Part shown: piece after piece, positions 1-9,317 of the stretch
Position numbering within the stretch: position 1 is the first letter of the stretch
Layout: every line of letters begins with the position of its first letter
From: Pseudomonadota bacterium
Lineage (GTDB): Bacteria > Pseudomonadota > Alphaproteobacteria > Rs-D84
Reading direction: 5' to 3'
DNA: 64,000 nt
Assembly (NCBI GenBank): GCA_023402015.1
Contig: JAEXCU010000018.1
Span: 6,047 to 70,046 of the forward strand
Translations under genes and position numbers: made by a program
The notes under the pieces: generated by a model
Seen by the model: the letters and a program-made list of their open reading frames with translations, nothing else
The model's database searches: none
What the model was told of the DNA's origin: nothing

Positions 1-132
1 GGTGTTTGGGTCATCTGTGCCCAAATTTACAACCATATACCCTGCGGCGGTCAGCATTTCAATCAAATATAACTTTAACCCTACCCCGCGGTGATCGGCC
101 GCGATATATACTTTGGATATGTTTTTATTCAT
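1..132 (-). CDS. rpiB: ribose-5-phosphate isomerase B (N-terminal part, cut by window edge)
   Basis: Only the first 44 codons lie in the window. The start is the ATG at 132, which overlaps the stop of the bactofilin gene as ATGA. The peptide begins with an AADHRG motif about ten residues in, followed by a helix and the NLGTDD strand. This matches the start of RpiB/LacAB sugar isomerases, which interconvert ribose-5-phosphate and ribulose-5-phosphate in the pentose phosphate pathway (family knowledge). The catalytic Cys and the rest of the fold are outside the window. It is the last visible gene of the minus-strand operon trmN6-M23-bactofilin-rpiB. Confidence 0.8.
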   Translation of the reverse strand, partial: MNKNISKVYIAADHRGVGLKLYLIEMLTAAGYMVVNLGTDDPNT

Positions 133-479
133 TTCTCTTTGTCCTTTCTTTTGGCCAGTTTGCATTCCAGGCCCGTATTACCGGTTATGTTTAACGTATG
201 ATATGACAGGGTTCCAGTCATTTGCGCATTGCTGAACATGTTGGCGATGTTAACCGTTGCCGGCCCATCCAGCATTCCATGCAAGAACAAATTTGTTGCG
301 ACGACTTTGCCAACGACGCGCCCGCCACGGCCGATAACAACCGTTTCGGCGGTAATGTTTCCAATCACGGTACCATGAATTTGCACCGTATGGTCGGTTT
401 TCATGTCGCCGGTCAGTTTGCATCCGGCGCCGATAATTGTCGGTGAATTTTTTTCTTTTGCGTTTGTAAATGCCAGCAT
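129..479 (-). CDS. bactofilin (polymer-forming cytoskeletal protein)
   Basis: This 116-residue protein is a single beta-helix-like domain. It has the bactofilin pattern of short turns with G at regular spacing (TIIGAGCKLTGDM, VQIHGTVIGNI, VVIGRGGRVVGKV) and short polar tails. Bactofilins self-assemble without nucleotide into filaments on the inner face of the membrane and localise cell-wall enzymes. The gene begins 4 bases after the stop of an M23 endopeptidase, a pairing known from several bacteria where the bactofilin positions the peptidase. It overlaps rpiB downstream by four bases, so translation is probably coupled. Confidence 0.88.
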   Translation of the reverse strand: MLAFTNAKEKNSPTIIGAGCKLTGDMKTDHTVQIHGTVIGNITAETVVIGRGGRVVGKVVATNLFLHGMLDGPATVNIANMFSNAQMTGTLSYHTLNITGNTGLECKLAKRKDKEK

Positions 480-483
480 TTTA

Positions 484-1761
484 TTATTCCTTTACAAATT
501 TTGTCGGGTCAAATGGCGCGCCTTTGTATCTGATTTCGTAATGCAGGTGTGGCCCCGTTGAACGGCCCGAAGACCCGCCCAATCCCACAACCGTGCCCGG
601 ACGTACCCAATCGCCACGTGAAACCGTTATTTGCGACAAATGTGCATATAATGTTGTAAAGCCCAAACCATGGTCAATTTCAACGGTTGTACCGTATCCA
701 ACGCGTTCACCGGCCGATATTACACGCCCCGGAGCAACCGCCATTAATTCTGTACCGATTTTTCCGGCAAAATCAATACCGCGATGTTTTTTAGGTTTAC
801 CCGTGAACGGGTCGTTGCGAACACCGTAATTGGATGTAATGCGAACCTTGTCCACAGGCGCGCCCAGGGGCAGTAAAGTGTTCAATTTCGCCAATCCATG
901 CCACAATTCCAAATCATCGGCCAATTTTTGATATTTCGGGTCCAGTTCTTTGTCAAATTCCAGCGGACTGAACGCGGCGCCAACAAAAGGATTGCTGTAT
1001 TTGTTTGCGTTTTTAATTAATGTTTTTTGGGTCAGTCCCAATCCGGCAATGGTTCCATTTATCTTTTTAATATTATTACGTAAATCATCAGTATTCTGGG
1101 TTGCCATTTTGGACACAGCGTCAACAATTTGGTTGTCTGCGTCTGCAACCGTCATCATGGTTTCCACGATTTGGGCATTGCGCTTTTTTAATTCTTCGTT
1201 TTCTGCGCGCGTTAATTCATATTCCGCGGATAATTCGGACAGTTTTGTGTATTCTGCGGCATAGTCTTCGTTTGTGAACATTTCGCCCAGGCGTGTGCGC
1301 AGAAAGTCCAATTCTCCCCATGTTTTCAAACGGTTGTTCATCAGTTCTTCTTTTTGGGCGTCGGTTAATTTTTTCGCGTTCAGAATTTTATCGTCAATAA
1401 CGTTCAGATTTCGTGTCAGTTCGTTATATTTTTCCAAATATGTCTGCAAATCACTCATTTGGCGTGCGTGGGTGGATCGGGCCTCTTCCAACTGCTGGGT
1501 GCGTTTTTGCAATAATGGTCGGTGGTAAACGAATACATATGTGGACCATGTTGCCCAGATAATCAGGCCAATCTTGCCGCAAAATTTGGTAAAGCGCCAA
1601 AAACTGCTTTGTTGATATGTATAAACATTACCACGCGGTGTGTCCATAACCGTAAATTCGCGCGGTGGGAATATGCGGGTAATTACGCGCCAAATCGCAC
1701 GAAAAGGCGACGTTATTAACGCCCACAAAGATGTAAAATGTCTGGTTATAAAGTTTATCAT
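484..1761 (-). CDS. membrane-anchored M23 murein endopeptidase
   Basis: This is a 425-residue protein with one N-terminal transmembrane segment at about residues 57-80. A long charged coiled coil follows at about 85-230, then a C-terminal LytM/M23 zinc peptidase domain at about 305-420. The zinc and catalytic residues are visible as HRGIDFAG (His and Asp), LYAHLS and GPHLHYE. M23 enzymes with intact motifs cleave peptide cross-links in peptidoglycan; the domain would face the periplasm. The ATG shares one base with the TAA of the upstream methyltransferase gene, and the bactofilin follows within 4 bases. That supports a bactofilin-guided shape or wall-remodelling role (inference from context). 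Confidence 0.9.
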   Translation of the reverse strand: MINFITRHFTSLWALITSPFRAIWRVITRIFPPREFTVMDTPRGNVYTYQQSSFWRFTKFCGKIGLIIWATWSTYVFVYHRPLLQKRTQQLEEARSTHARQMSDLQTYLEKYNELTRNLNVIDDKILNAKKLTDAQKEELMNNRLKTWGELDFLRTRLGEMFTNEDYAAEYTKLSELSAEYELTRAENEELKKRNAQIVETMMTVADADNQIVDAVSKMATQNTDDLRNNIKKINGTIAGLGLTQKTLIKNANKYSNPFVGAAFSPLEFDKELDPKYQKLADDLELWHGLAKLNTLLPLGAPVDKVRITSNYGVRNDPFTGKPKKHRGIDFAGKIGTELMAVAPGRVISAGERVGYGTTVEIDHGLGFTTLYAHLSQITVSRGDWVRPGTVVGLGGSSGRSTGPHLHYEIRYKGAPFDPTKFVKE

Positions 1762-2441
1762 TATTGTCCCAGTCTAGCCAAAGCATCCGCAATAGTCAAG
1801 CCATCCCGTAAAACGGCCGCCGTGTTCATGGACAGGCCACGTTGCAGGGTCGCCCCACCCCGAACGCCGGTGCGGCCGCGTACCAAAACCCGTTCAGCGG
1901 TGTCTTTGGCCCCAAACAGCGGGAAAATTGTAATGTCGCCACATACATCGTTCATTACAGATATTACATCCCCCAGGCACAGCGCATCTATAATGATACA
2001 GAAATATCCCCGCGGCCGAACCCGACGTAATGCAGCCTGCGTCCATTTATATATATCAACATTATGGTGGGCATTATGCTGGGCCGGCGTTCCGTGAAAA
2101 TATGGGGGATTGGTTATTACCAAATCAAATGTTCGGTCGGTTTTCCATGTTAATATGTCATTCTGGACCAATTCTATGCAGCGTTTGTTTAGTTCTGCGT
2201 TCCGGGCGCAATCCAACAACATTTTTTCAGATATATCTAACCCGGTAATAGATGCATCGGGATTATTGGCCAAAATACATAATGACACCCCGCCCGTTCC
2301 AATGCCCACATCCAGAATTGTACGAACAGATTTCGGGGCAAATGCCGCCAGCCAGACCGCATCAGATGTTGGGTTGTATTGCCCGCGGAACATCTGAACA
2401 CGCCCGCCCATCAGGGTAAAAATTGCTTGTTTTTGCGCCAT
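1761..2441 (-). CDS. TrmN6-like SAM-dependent N6-adenine methyltransferase
   Basis: This 226-residue class I methyltransferase has a SAM-binding motif at DVGIGTGGVSL and the amino-methylating NPPY signature in LVITNPPYFHG. Both are typical of the TrmN6/YfiC group, which methylates adenine 37 of tRNA-Val in enterobacteria. The N-terminal GGRVQMFRGQYNPTSDA segment also fits that group. I chose the ATG at 2441 over a TTG at 2468 because the extra nine residues look non-conserved; no clear Shine-Dalgarno site supports either. It heads the minus-strand operon and is divergent from the gene at 2480. The exact RNA target is inferred from family. Confidence 0.82.
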   Translation of the reverse strand: MAQKQAIFTLMGGRVQMFRGQYNPTSDAVWLAAFAPKSVRTILDVGIGTGGVSLCILANNPDASITGLDISEKMLLDCARNAELNKRCIELVQNDILTWKTDRTFDLVITNPPYFHGTPAQHNAHHNVDIYKWTQAALRRVRPRGYFCIIIDALCLGDVISVMNDVCGDITIFPLFGAKDTAERVLVRGRTGVRGGATLQRGLSMNTAAVLRDGLTIADALARLGQ

Positions 2442-2479
2442 GGCTATATAATAATTCAATAAAATCAAAAGGCAAGTTT

Positions 2480-3487
2480 ATGTTTGACAAGACGATTGTC
2501 GTGCAAAGCGCGATAAGCGCATTTAATAATGCGGCGTTATATGCACCGGCTTTTTTATGGTGGGCGATTTTGGCGTTGCCGCTGTTTGCGCTGGTATATT
2601 TTTGTGGGAATTCTTTTCTGGAACGCATTGGTTGGACCCGCCGCGATTTGTTGGGACGGGTTTCCCTGGCCGCCGTCGTATTAATATTGGCGTGGTTGGT
2701 ATTATTTGGTGGAAATTATGGTGTTTTGCGTGATGATGAAACGGTTCTGCCATTCGTTGTGGCGGTGATTGCATTTGTATCATCACTGTTTATTGGTTCG
2801 CATACACGAAAATGGAAATTGCCCGCATGGCGTGGCGAAACCCGCAGACGAAAATTGGCAATTGTATCCACAGTTGTTTTGGCGATTGCGGCCATTGGAT
2901 TGTCAGATACGCATGCATGGTGGGGACCAATGTTGCAAATCGGTGCAGTTGTAATTGGTTTGGTAATGGGCAGATTGGCCAAGCGTGAAATGCGCCCAAT
3001 TGCAGGAACGCTATTAATTATCTTGACCGCAACAACGGCGATTTTAATGCAACCCGAATTTTTCAGATTTGGACAATTGGGTTCATTGACGGTTTTTCAT
3101 TTGTTGTTCTTGGTACTGATTGGTGGTGCGATTGCCGCAACGGCGGCCGTGGGTAATATTAATGCACGTGGTCGCATACGTCGGTCTTGGTTTGTTAAGT
3201 TAAAATGGCTGATGCGGTTTATTGTTATGTTGGCGATTGTTCTGTTTGTGATGACGGAATCTGTGCCCGTGTTTTTGGGAATGATTGGGGCTATGTTCAT
3301 TATGTTTGCAATGTCTGTGTGGCATGCGGAACGCACCGCGCCAGAACTGACAGACCGGATGTTTGCGATTGTTTTGGGGCTGTTTGGCATTTTAACGACA
3401 ATGCCGGTGATAACTGCGCTGGGGATACTGTATTGGATTAATTTATCCAATAACGGCATATGGAAACAGTCCAAATTCTTGTTATAA
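2480..3487 (+). CDS. polytopic inner-membrane protein, unknown
   Basis: This is a 335-residue, very hydrophobic protein with roughly nine to ten predicted membrane segments separated by short basic loops (for example SHTRKWKLPAWRGETRRRK). I see no catalytic motif and do not recognise a family. The ATG at 2480 is preferred over an upstream in-frame start that would run into the divergent methyltransferase gene. It precedes lpxA by about 80 bases on the same strand. The gene begins only 38 bases from the divergent start at 2441, so both promoters must share that short gap or lie inside the neighbours. Confidence 0.75.
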   Translation: MFDKTIVVQSAISAFNNAALYAPAFLWWAILALPLFALVYFCGNSFLERIGWTRRDLLGRVSLAAVVLILAWLVLFGGNYGVLRDDETVLPFVVAVIAFVSSLFIGSHTRKWKLPAWRGETRRRKLAIVSTVVLAIAAIGLSDTHAWWGPMLQIGAVVIGLVMGRLAKREMRPIAGTLLIILTATTAILMQPEFFRFGQLGSLTVFHLLFLVLIGGAIAATAAVGNINARGRIRRSWFVKLKWLMRFIVMLAIVLFVMTESVPVFLGMIGAMFIMFAMSVWHAERTAPELTDRMFAIVLGLFGILTTMPVITALGILYWINLSNNGIWKQSKFLL

Positions 3488-3569
3488 TTGGTTATATTTA
3501 TTTAATACAAATCAATTTATGAATAAGGTATCATTTTATGCGATATAATATAATAAAGTGAGCCTTGTT

Positions 3570-4370
3570 ATGAGCATACATCCAACCGCAATTATTCATC
3601 CCGGTGCTGTTTTGGGCGCCGATTGCAAAATTGGTCCATATTGTATTGTTGGGCCAAATGTCGTATTGGGCGACCGTGTGGAATTAATATCCAATGTTGT
3701 CGTTGACGGAAAAACATCCATTGGTGATGATTCAATCGTATATCCTTTTGCCGTTCTGGGCGTGATGAGCCAGGATTTAAAATGGCAGGATGAATCCACC
3801 ATGACCGGTCTGCGTATTGGTAAACGTTGCAAAATTCGCGAATATGTAACAATTCATTCTGGTACGCCTGCGTCCGACGGAACGGTTATCGGCGATGATT
3901 GCCAAATTATGGTTAATGCGCATATTGGACATGACTGCAAGGTTGGAAACAGCGTCGTAATGTCAAACCTGGTACAGATTGCCGGCCATGTAGAGGTGGA
4001 AGATTTCGTAATCATATCGGGTGGTGTATGCGTTTTGCAATTTGCACGTATCGGCCGCAATGCGTTTATTGGGGGAATGTCGGGGGTTGGCAATGATGTG
4101 TTGCCATATGCGATTTATGATGGCAATCCACGTGCAGTTTATCGCACAATTAATCGTGTGGGATTGATGCGTCATGGGTTTACCAACGAAGACATGCATG
4201 CAATTCATTCGGTATATTCTGCTGTATTCCGCGAAGCGGACGGCACTGTTGCAGACCGCCTGGCCAAGATTCGCAAAGAAGTTAAAAACAATAAATATGC
4301 CATGGATGCCATAGATTTTATTGAAAACCGTTCTAAACGCGGAATTGGTACATCTAAAAATGCAGAATAA
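3570..4370 (+). CDS. lpxA: UDP-N-acetylglucosamine acyltransferase LpxA
   Basis: LpxA catalyses the first step of lipid A synthesis, transfer of a 3-hydroxyacyl chain from ACP to the 3-OH of UDP-GlcNAc, in the cytoplasm. The 266-residue product shows left-handed beta-helix hexapeptide repeats from residue 1 to about 190 and a helical C-terminus. The catalytic His is at about residue 121 within NAHIGHDCKVGN. I chose the ATG at 3570, giving MSIHPTAIIHPG as in other LpxA; a GTG at 3558 is in frame. It overlaps lpxB by 11 bases. lpxC, lpxD and fabZ, often adjacent in other genomes, are not in this cluster. Confidence 0.95.
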   Translation: MSIHPTAIIHPGAVLGADCKIGPYCIVGPNVVLGDRVELISNVVVDGKTSIGDDSIVYPFAVLGVMSQDLKWQDESTMTGLRIGKRCKIREYVTIHSGTPASDGTVIGDDCQIMVNAHIGHDCKVGNSVVMSNLVQIAGHVEVEDFVIISGGVCVLQFARIGRNAFIGGMSGVGNDVLPYAIYDGNPRAVYRTINRVGLMRHGFTNEDMHAIHSVYSAVFREADGTVADRLAKIRKEVKNNKYAMDAIDFIENRSKRGIGTSKNAE

Positions 4371-5514
4371 AAGACCAAAAATATTTATTATCGCCGGCGA
4401 AGTATCTGGCGACGTGTTGGGTGCACATATTATGGGCGAAATGCCCGATGTGGATTTTATTGGTATTGGTGGCGAAAACATGACAGCGTCCGGCCTGAAT
4501 TCTTTGTTCCCTATGGCAGATTTATCTGTTATGGGTGTGATAGAGGTTCTGGCCCACGCACGAACATTAACGCGCCGAATAAATCAGACTGTGAATGCAA
4601 TTATTGAATCAAAACCCGACCTGGTTTTAACAATTGATTCACCGGGATTCGCGCGCAGTGTTATAAAACAATTGCGTAAATCTGTGGCCGGCCAAGAATT
4701 GATTAAACGCGGGTTAAAATTTCATCATGTCGTTGCCCCCCAGGTATGGGCCTGGCGCGCAGGACGTGCAAAAAAATATGCTAAAACATTTGATAAACTG
4801 TATGCGTTTTTTGATTTTGAGGTGCCTTATTTTACAAAATATGGTTTAGATACCGTGGCGGTCGGTCATCCGATTGCAGATGGATTGGTTGGAAAATATA
4901 AACCCAAGGGAAAATCTGACGCCGCAGAGAAAATTATTACCTTGGTCCCAGGCAGTCGCATGTCAGAGGTAAAAAGATTAATGCCGATATTCCGTGATAT
5001 CGCGCAACAATTGTCGGCAAATGGGTATATGGGATATAAATTTGTAATTCCGACCGTGGAAACAACGGCAGCGTATGTGGCCGCGGATACAAAAAAATGG
5101 TCTGTGGAAACGACATTGGTGCCTGCGTCCCAACGATATGATGTTTATTCAAAATCGTATATTGCAATTGTGGCCAGTGGTACTGTATCGGCCGAATTGG
5201 CAATGTTGCATATTCCAACAATTGTAATTTATAAAATGAATCCGATAACAACATGGCTGGTTCGCCAGGTTATAAGAATTCGTTGGGTTTCATTGGTGAA
5301 TATTTTATTAAAACGTGGTGTTTATCCTGAATTTTTGGGACCGGATGCGACGGCAGAAAATGTATTAAATGCCGTTCAACAATTAACCATTCCGGCCGTT
5401 CGTAAAAATATGCAAAATGATTTGGCATCTGCCGATGATTTATGGCGTCGCCCGGATGGCGCACCGGCCGCACTGGTTGCAGACAGCGTTCGCAATGCCA
5501 TACACACCAAATAA
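4360..5514 (+). CDS. lpxB: lipid-A-disaccharide synthase LpxB
   Basis: This 384-residue GT-B-fold glycosyltransferase joins UDP-2,3-diacyl-GlcN to lipid X to form the tetra-acyl disaccharide of lipid A. Visible signatures are IIAGEVSGDVLGA at the N-terminus, HHVVAPQVWAWRAGR in the middle, and LVPGSRMSEV followed by VASGTVSAELA in the C-terminal nucleotide-binding domain. The ATG at 4360 lies inside the end of lpxA (11-base overlap), so translation is probably coupled. The length is normal for the family. An intrinsic terminator follows at 5534-5565. Confidence 0.96.
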   Translation: MQNKRPKIFIIAGEVSGDVLGAHIMGEMPDVDFIGIGGENMTASGLNSLFPMADLSVMGVIEVLAHARTLTRRINQTVNAIIESKPDLVLTIDSPGFARSVIKQLRKSVAGQELIKRGLKFHHVVAPQVWAWRAGRAKKYAKTFDKLYAFFDFEVPYFTKYGLDTVAVGHPIADGLVGKYKPKGKSDAAEKIITLVPGSRMSEVKRLMPIFRDIAQQLSANGYMGYKFVIPTVETTAAYVAADTKKWSVETTLVPASQRYDVYSKSYIAIVASGTVSAELAMLHIPTIVIYKMNPITTWLVRQVIRIRWVSLVNILLKRGVYPEFLGPDATAENVLNAVQQLTIPAVRKNMQNDLASADDLWRRPDGAPAALVADSVRNAIHTK

Positions 5515-5533
5515 ATAATTAAAAATATATAAT

Positions 5534-5565
5534 AACAGCGCCGCAAAAAATCGGCGCTGTTTTAT
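5534..5565. terminator. bidirectional intrinsic terminator between lpxB and the Cys protein
   Basis: A perfect 10-base stem (AACAGCGCCG / CGGCGCTGTT) has an A-rich loop and a T run on the lpxB side. It lies between two convergent genes. Confidence 0.85.
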
Positions 5566-5595
5566 TATAGTTCGTTTTGGAACGCAGTTTTAATT

Positions 5596-8313
5596 TTATA
5601 ACCCCAAACCTTCGGGCAGGTTTGTCAGTACGATGTCATTGTTGGTTGGTGATACGCAATCGCCTTTTTGTGGCCCGCCCTGTAATGGGCACACCTGATT
5701 ATCAGTGGACAGACTGGTTTGTGTGCACCAATTTTCTTTGGCAAACGATGACGTGATATTGGTGGGCGTAATTTTCATTGCGGCCGAACAATTTTTATCG
5801 TTTTCTGCGGTTGTGACGGGTAATGCAGATACACATTTTGCACTGGTGCCCCATTTGCTGCGTCTGCCACCGTTTTCCCAGCACAGGCATGCCCCCCATG
5901 ATTGTGTGTCAACATTCAAACCGTAATCGCGCGGACACATGTTTTCGTTGTCGCCGATTTTATATATAGAAACCAGGTCTGGCAATTTTTGCTGGCCACC
6001 ACCGCCATATGCCAATGAACCATCAAATTTGGCAACACAGAAATCATCAGATGAATACAGACCGTCTTTGATAAATTGCATCTCAACAAAACGTCCTTGC
6101 AGGTTCATGCATTGCGTGGACAGAATGTCAATTATTTGATTATATATTTCAGTTGCCACCCCAGTAGAACGTAAATTACGATGTTCCAGTGTGAAAACCT
6201 CGCCCGAAGAAATTTTATGGGAATTATCGCTGTTTGTTATTTCGGCCGTAATTTTGTCCTTTTTCAACATTCCATATCTGTTATATGTGTTGAATTCGCT
6301 GTCTGCGTCCAAGTAATACAGTGTTTCCTGTAATTGCTGGCCTTTGGCCACGCGGACTGTATCAAATCCACCGAATACTTTTTCAATCATTTCTTTATCT
6401 TTACAACTGTCAATTTTTGCCAGTTGCTTTGCGCATTCGGATTTATATGAACCGTATAAACCATTTCCCAGGTCAATATTTGTACCATTTGAATTGGTCG
6501 TTATTTCATATAATGTGAACCAATCGGGCGCCATTGTTGTCTTGAACAAACCACTGTACGGATAGTAAAAGTTTTCATATCCTGTGCCACCGAATTTATC
6601 AAAGCATTGTTTGGCCACCGCGCGGCATGCCGTTAATGTATCTGTGTCTTGGCGGGTTTCTATGTATTCTGCAACGATATCTTCGTCAAACATGTGATTG
6701 CAAGAATTGATGTAATCACGACACATTTCTGTGGATAATGCAACCTTGTCAGGTTGTAATACAACACCGCTGTCGCCGGTTAATTCTTTCATTGCGGCGG
6801 TTAATGCGGCATCACCATTCATATAGCATGATGATACAAAATCAAAACATCCCTGTTTTATTTCTGAAACTTTGGATTTTTGTGCATAGTATATGTCCAG
6901 CAACGCTTTGTCCAAATATTCAGCCCAGACAACATCGGCCTGTTCTACACATTTGTCCAATGCGGGTTGTGCAAATTTCTTAACCCGTTTTTCAAAGTTC
7001 TGAACAAACGAACGATTTGTGGAAATCTTGGATAATTTTTGATCGGCGGAATCAACCCCGCTGGCAAAGGTCAGCAATTTTTCCAATTCGTAAAACTTTT
7101 CAACGCCCGCAATTGGTTTGCCGGTTGAAATATCAATGAACTCACCGTTGTCCAAACATTTATGATATCCCGCCCCACAGACCTGTTCGCTAAGGACGGC
7201 CTGTTCTACATTACTTAAACATGTGGCAATATCGTCGGAATTATGTTTTTGACGATTTTCCACGCGCGCCAGGTCCAGCATAGCGCTGCTTTCACGGACC
7301 GCGGATTTCATTTGTTTTTGTTTTTCAGTTATTGCGGTTTGCACCGTATTGCAATCCTGTTCAATTGCCATCAGATACGCAGTTATTGCGCGTTGCAACG
7401 ATGCATCATTACAATCGGCCCGAACCGCCGCGCGACATTGTGGGTAAACGGCGCTGTACAGATTTTGTCCGTTGTATGCGGCCACGGCCTGGCCTGCATC
7501 CATTGTGCCGAACGCATTTGTTGTATCAAACGATAAATTAATGCTGTTCAGGTCCGAATATTTGCCACCCACCGATGTGTCTTCGCCGCGAATGGAATTC
7601 ATAATCGCCTGTAATAACGCCTTGGATGCAGATGTGTCAGATGTCAGGGCATTTTCCCCCTCAGACGCGGTGCGCATGGCGGTTGCCTGGGCCGCGGTCA
7701 TGCCAACGACATCCAAATTTTCGGTAAATACGGTCAATTTTTCGCCGGCCTGTTGCATAACGTCGCGAACGTCGGCCAAATCATAAACACGATTACTGCA
7801 CGAGCATCGTCTGTAATCGTCATTCTTTAATTTGCAAAACTGGTCCATGCACGTAAAGTACGCGTTTTTGCATTGCTCGTATTCTGCGCCTGTGCGTGTT
7901 TCTGTCATAACGGACGATGTCTGGTCAATTGCGGCGCGGGCAATGGTGGTTGCACTGCGTGCGATTGGGGTTGACGATTGTGCGGTGCGCGTTGTTGTGG
8001 CGGCACGTGATACAGTTGCGTTGTTATTGGAGCGTGGGGCGATAGCGGAATTGGATTTTGCGCTGCGTGCGGAATTTGCCGGTGTGCCACTGCGACTGGC
8101 AACCGTTTTTGTTGCGCCGGAATTTCGCGCCGCCACATTTTGCGTGCCACTGCGCGCAGATGATGCGCGTTCAGTTGTTGGTTTTGTCGTACTGATGCGT
8201 ATTTGTGTTGGTGTGGCGTTTTGTCTGTTTGTTGCGTTTCCATCACGGACACCTGCGGCCGCAGTGCCCATGCACAGTATCGTTAAACAAACAAAAGAAA
8301 GAATTTTTTTCAT
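5596..8313 (-). CDS. large secreted cysteine-containing protein, paralogue of 59365-61803
   Basis: This 905-residue protein has a signal peptide (residues 1-20, ending GTAAA). Residues 21-140 are low-complexity, rich in Ala, Ser, Thr, Asn and Arg. A Cys cluster YFTCMDQFC...YRRCSCS follows at about 147-172, then a long mostly helical region with paired cysteines. The same order and motifs occur in the 812-residue product at 59365-61803. That protein shares TCMDQFC, NDxYRRC, a HNSxDxxxC helix and a C(A/G)xxYxxCLD segment with the STG(K/D)xI motif. I do not recognise a family outside this pair. It is presumably periplasmic or surface-exposed and disulfide-bonded; the function is unknown. Confidence 0.85.
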   Translation of the reverse strand: MKKILSFVCLTILCMGTAAAGVRDGNATNRQNATPTQIRISTTKPTTERASSARSGTQNVAARNSGATKTVASRSGTPANSARSAKSNSAIAPRSNNNATVSRAATTTRTAQSSTPIARSATTIARAAIDQTSSVMTETRTGAEYEQCKNAYFTCMDQFCKLKNDDYRRCSCSNRVYDLADVRDVMQQAGEKLTVFTENLDVVGMTAAQATAMRTASEGENALTSDTSASKALLQAIMNSIRGEDTSVGGKYSDLNSINLSFDTTNAFGTMDAGQAVAAYNGQNLYSAVYPQCRAAVRADCNDASLQRAITAYLMAIEQDCNTVQTAITEKQKQMKSAVRESSAMLDLARVENRQKHNSDDIATCLSNVEQAVLSEQVCGAGYHKCLDNGEFIDISTGKPIAGVEKFYELEKLLTFASGVDSADQKLSKISTNRSFVQNFEKRVKKFAQPALDKCVEQADVVWAEYLDKALLDIYYAQKSKVSEIKQGCFDFVSSCYMNGDAALTAAMKELTGDSGVVLQPDKVALSTEMCRDYINSCNHMFDEDIVAEYIETRQDTDTLTACRAVAKQCFDKFGGTGYENFYYPYSGLFKTTMAPDWFTLYEITTNSNGTNIDLGNGLYGSYKSECAKQLAKIDSCKDKEMIEKVFGGFDTVRVAKGQQLQETLYYLDADSEFNTYNRYGMLKKDKITAEITNSDNSHKISSGEVFTLEHRNLRSTGVATEIYNQIIDILSTQCMNLQGRFVEMQFIKDGLYSSDDFCVAKFDGSLAYGGGGQQKLPDLVSIYKIGDNENMCPRDYGLNVDTQSWGACLCWENGGRRSKWGTSAKCVSALPVTTAENDKNCSAAMKITPTNITSSFAKENWCTQTSLSTDNQVCPLQGGPQKGDCVSPTNNDIVLTNLPEGLGL

Positions 8314-8455
8314 CTCTGATTAAATCTTAGCAAATTACAGAAATTCAGGGCAAGTGAAATATCGTAAATATCGGTGTCATTTTTTTAATATGAATTCTTG
8401 CCTGGGGCGACATAAGCCGCATTTATGTTATTATTTTATGCCAGAGGTTTAAATT

Positions 8456-9058
8456 ATGGATAAAACACGTTTAGAAGCATTCAGCGACGGTCTTTTTGCC
8501 GTTGTTATTACCATTATGGTTTTGGAATTAAATGCACCAATTGGCGTGTCGTTAAAATCGCTGGCACCGTTGATTCCTGTGTTTCTCAGTTATGTGCTGA
8601 GTTTTATTTATGGCGCAATTTTTTGGATTAATCATCACCATTTGCTGGCGGCAACGTGCCGGATAAACAGTTTGGTTTTATGGGCCAATCTGAACTTTTT
8701 GTTTTGGTTGTCGCTGATACCATTTTTCACCAGTTGGGTTGATGAAAATCATGCCAGTTCAGTCCCCGTGGCCGCATATGGGGTTTCAATGTTTATGGTG
8801 TTTGCATCATACCGTATTCTGGAATTGGTACTGTTTCGGGCAAACGATGAAGATTCCGTTATTGTTAAAATTCTGCGTCCCGGCCGTCGCGAGAAAATAT
8901 CAATGATTGCCATGTTGTTGGCGGTTGGGTTGGCGTTTGTACATCCGTATATCGCATTGGCGGTTTATATTGCGGTTGCGGCGATGTGGGTAATGCCCGA
9001 ACGTGCATTGGACCGGGCCCTGGCGACCCAGGATATTTGTGCCCGCGGTAAAAAATGA
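8456..9058 (+). CDS. TMEM175-family (DUF1211) potassium channel-like membrane protein
   Basis: This 200-residue protein opens with RLEAFSDGLFAVVIT. It carries the FSDG motif that lines the pore entrance of bacterial TMEM175 potassium channels (family knowledge). About six membrane segments follow, as usual for the single-repeat bacterial form that works as a tetramer. A histidine-rich NHHHL stretch sits at about residue 60. It is monocistronic, between the divergent Cys protein and the tRNA-Leu promoter at 9068. AGAGG about 8 bases before the ATG is a plausible ribosome-binding site. Confidence 0.85.
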   Translation: MDKTRLEAFSDGLFAVVITIMVLELNAPIGVSLKSLAPLIPVFLSYVLSFIYGAIFWINHHHLLAATCRINSLVLWANLNFLFWLSLIPFFTSWVDENHASSVPVAAYGVSMFMVFASYRILELVLFRANDEDSVIVKILRPGRREKISMIAMLLAVGLAFVHPYIALAVYIAVAAMWVMPERALDRALATQDICARGKK

Positions 9059-9067
9059 TTTTTCTTG

Positions 9068-9096
9068 TTGCAAAACGTATTCAGTTAAGATAATAT
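9068..9096 (+). promoter_or_regulatory. promoter of the tRNA-Leu/tRNA-Ala unit
   Basis: TTGCAA, a 17-base spacer and TAATAT lie 12 bases before the mature tRNA-Leu end. They resemble the -35/-10 pair before the other tRNA-Leu gene. Confidence 0.65.
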
Positions 9097-9107
9097 ATCA
9101 CACGCCT

Positions 9108-9194
9108 GCGGATATGGCGGAATTGGTAGACGCGCTAGTTTCAGGTACTAGTGGCAGCAATGCCTTGGAAGTTCGAGTCTTCTTATCCGCACCA
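9108..9194 (+). tRNA. tRNA-Leu (anticodon CAG)
   Basis: An 87-base cloverleaf with a perfect 7-bp acceptor stem (GCGGATA / TATCCGC), a long variable arm typical of tRNA-Leu, and encoded CCA. The anticodon loop TTCAGGT, closed by CTAGT/ACTAG, gives CAG, reading CUG. Confidence 0.95.
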
Positions 9195-9236
9195 CACTTC
9201 GCTGCTGCGCAGCTTCGTGTGGCAGGCCACAGTTTT

Positions 9237-9312
9237 GGGGTTGTAGCTCAGTTGATAGAGCGCTACGTTCGCATCGTAGAGGTCGTGGGTTTGAGTCCCA
9301 TCAGCTCCACCA
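9237..9312 (+). tRNA. tRNA-Ala (anticodon CGC)
   Basis: A 76-base cloverleaf with the acceptor stem GGGGTTG / CAGCTCC. It contains the G3-U70 wobble pair that identifies alanine tRNAs. The anticodon loop TTCGCAT gives CGC, and CCA is encoded. It is co-transcribed with the tRNA-Leu 42 bases upstream; the spacer is itself GC-rich and hairpin-prone. Confidence 0.95.
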
Positions 9313-9317
9313 AAAAT

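Noticed and set aside
7832..8323. Plus-strand protein antisense to the 905-residue Cys protein
   Set aside because: It is composed of the complements of the Ala/Ser/Thr/Arg low-complexity codons and has no initiation signals.
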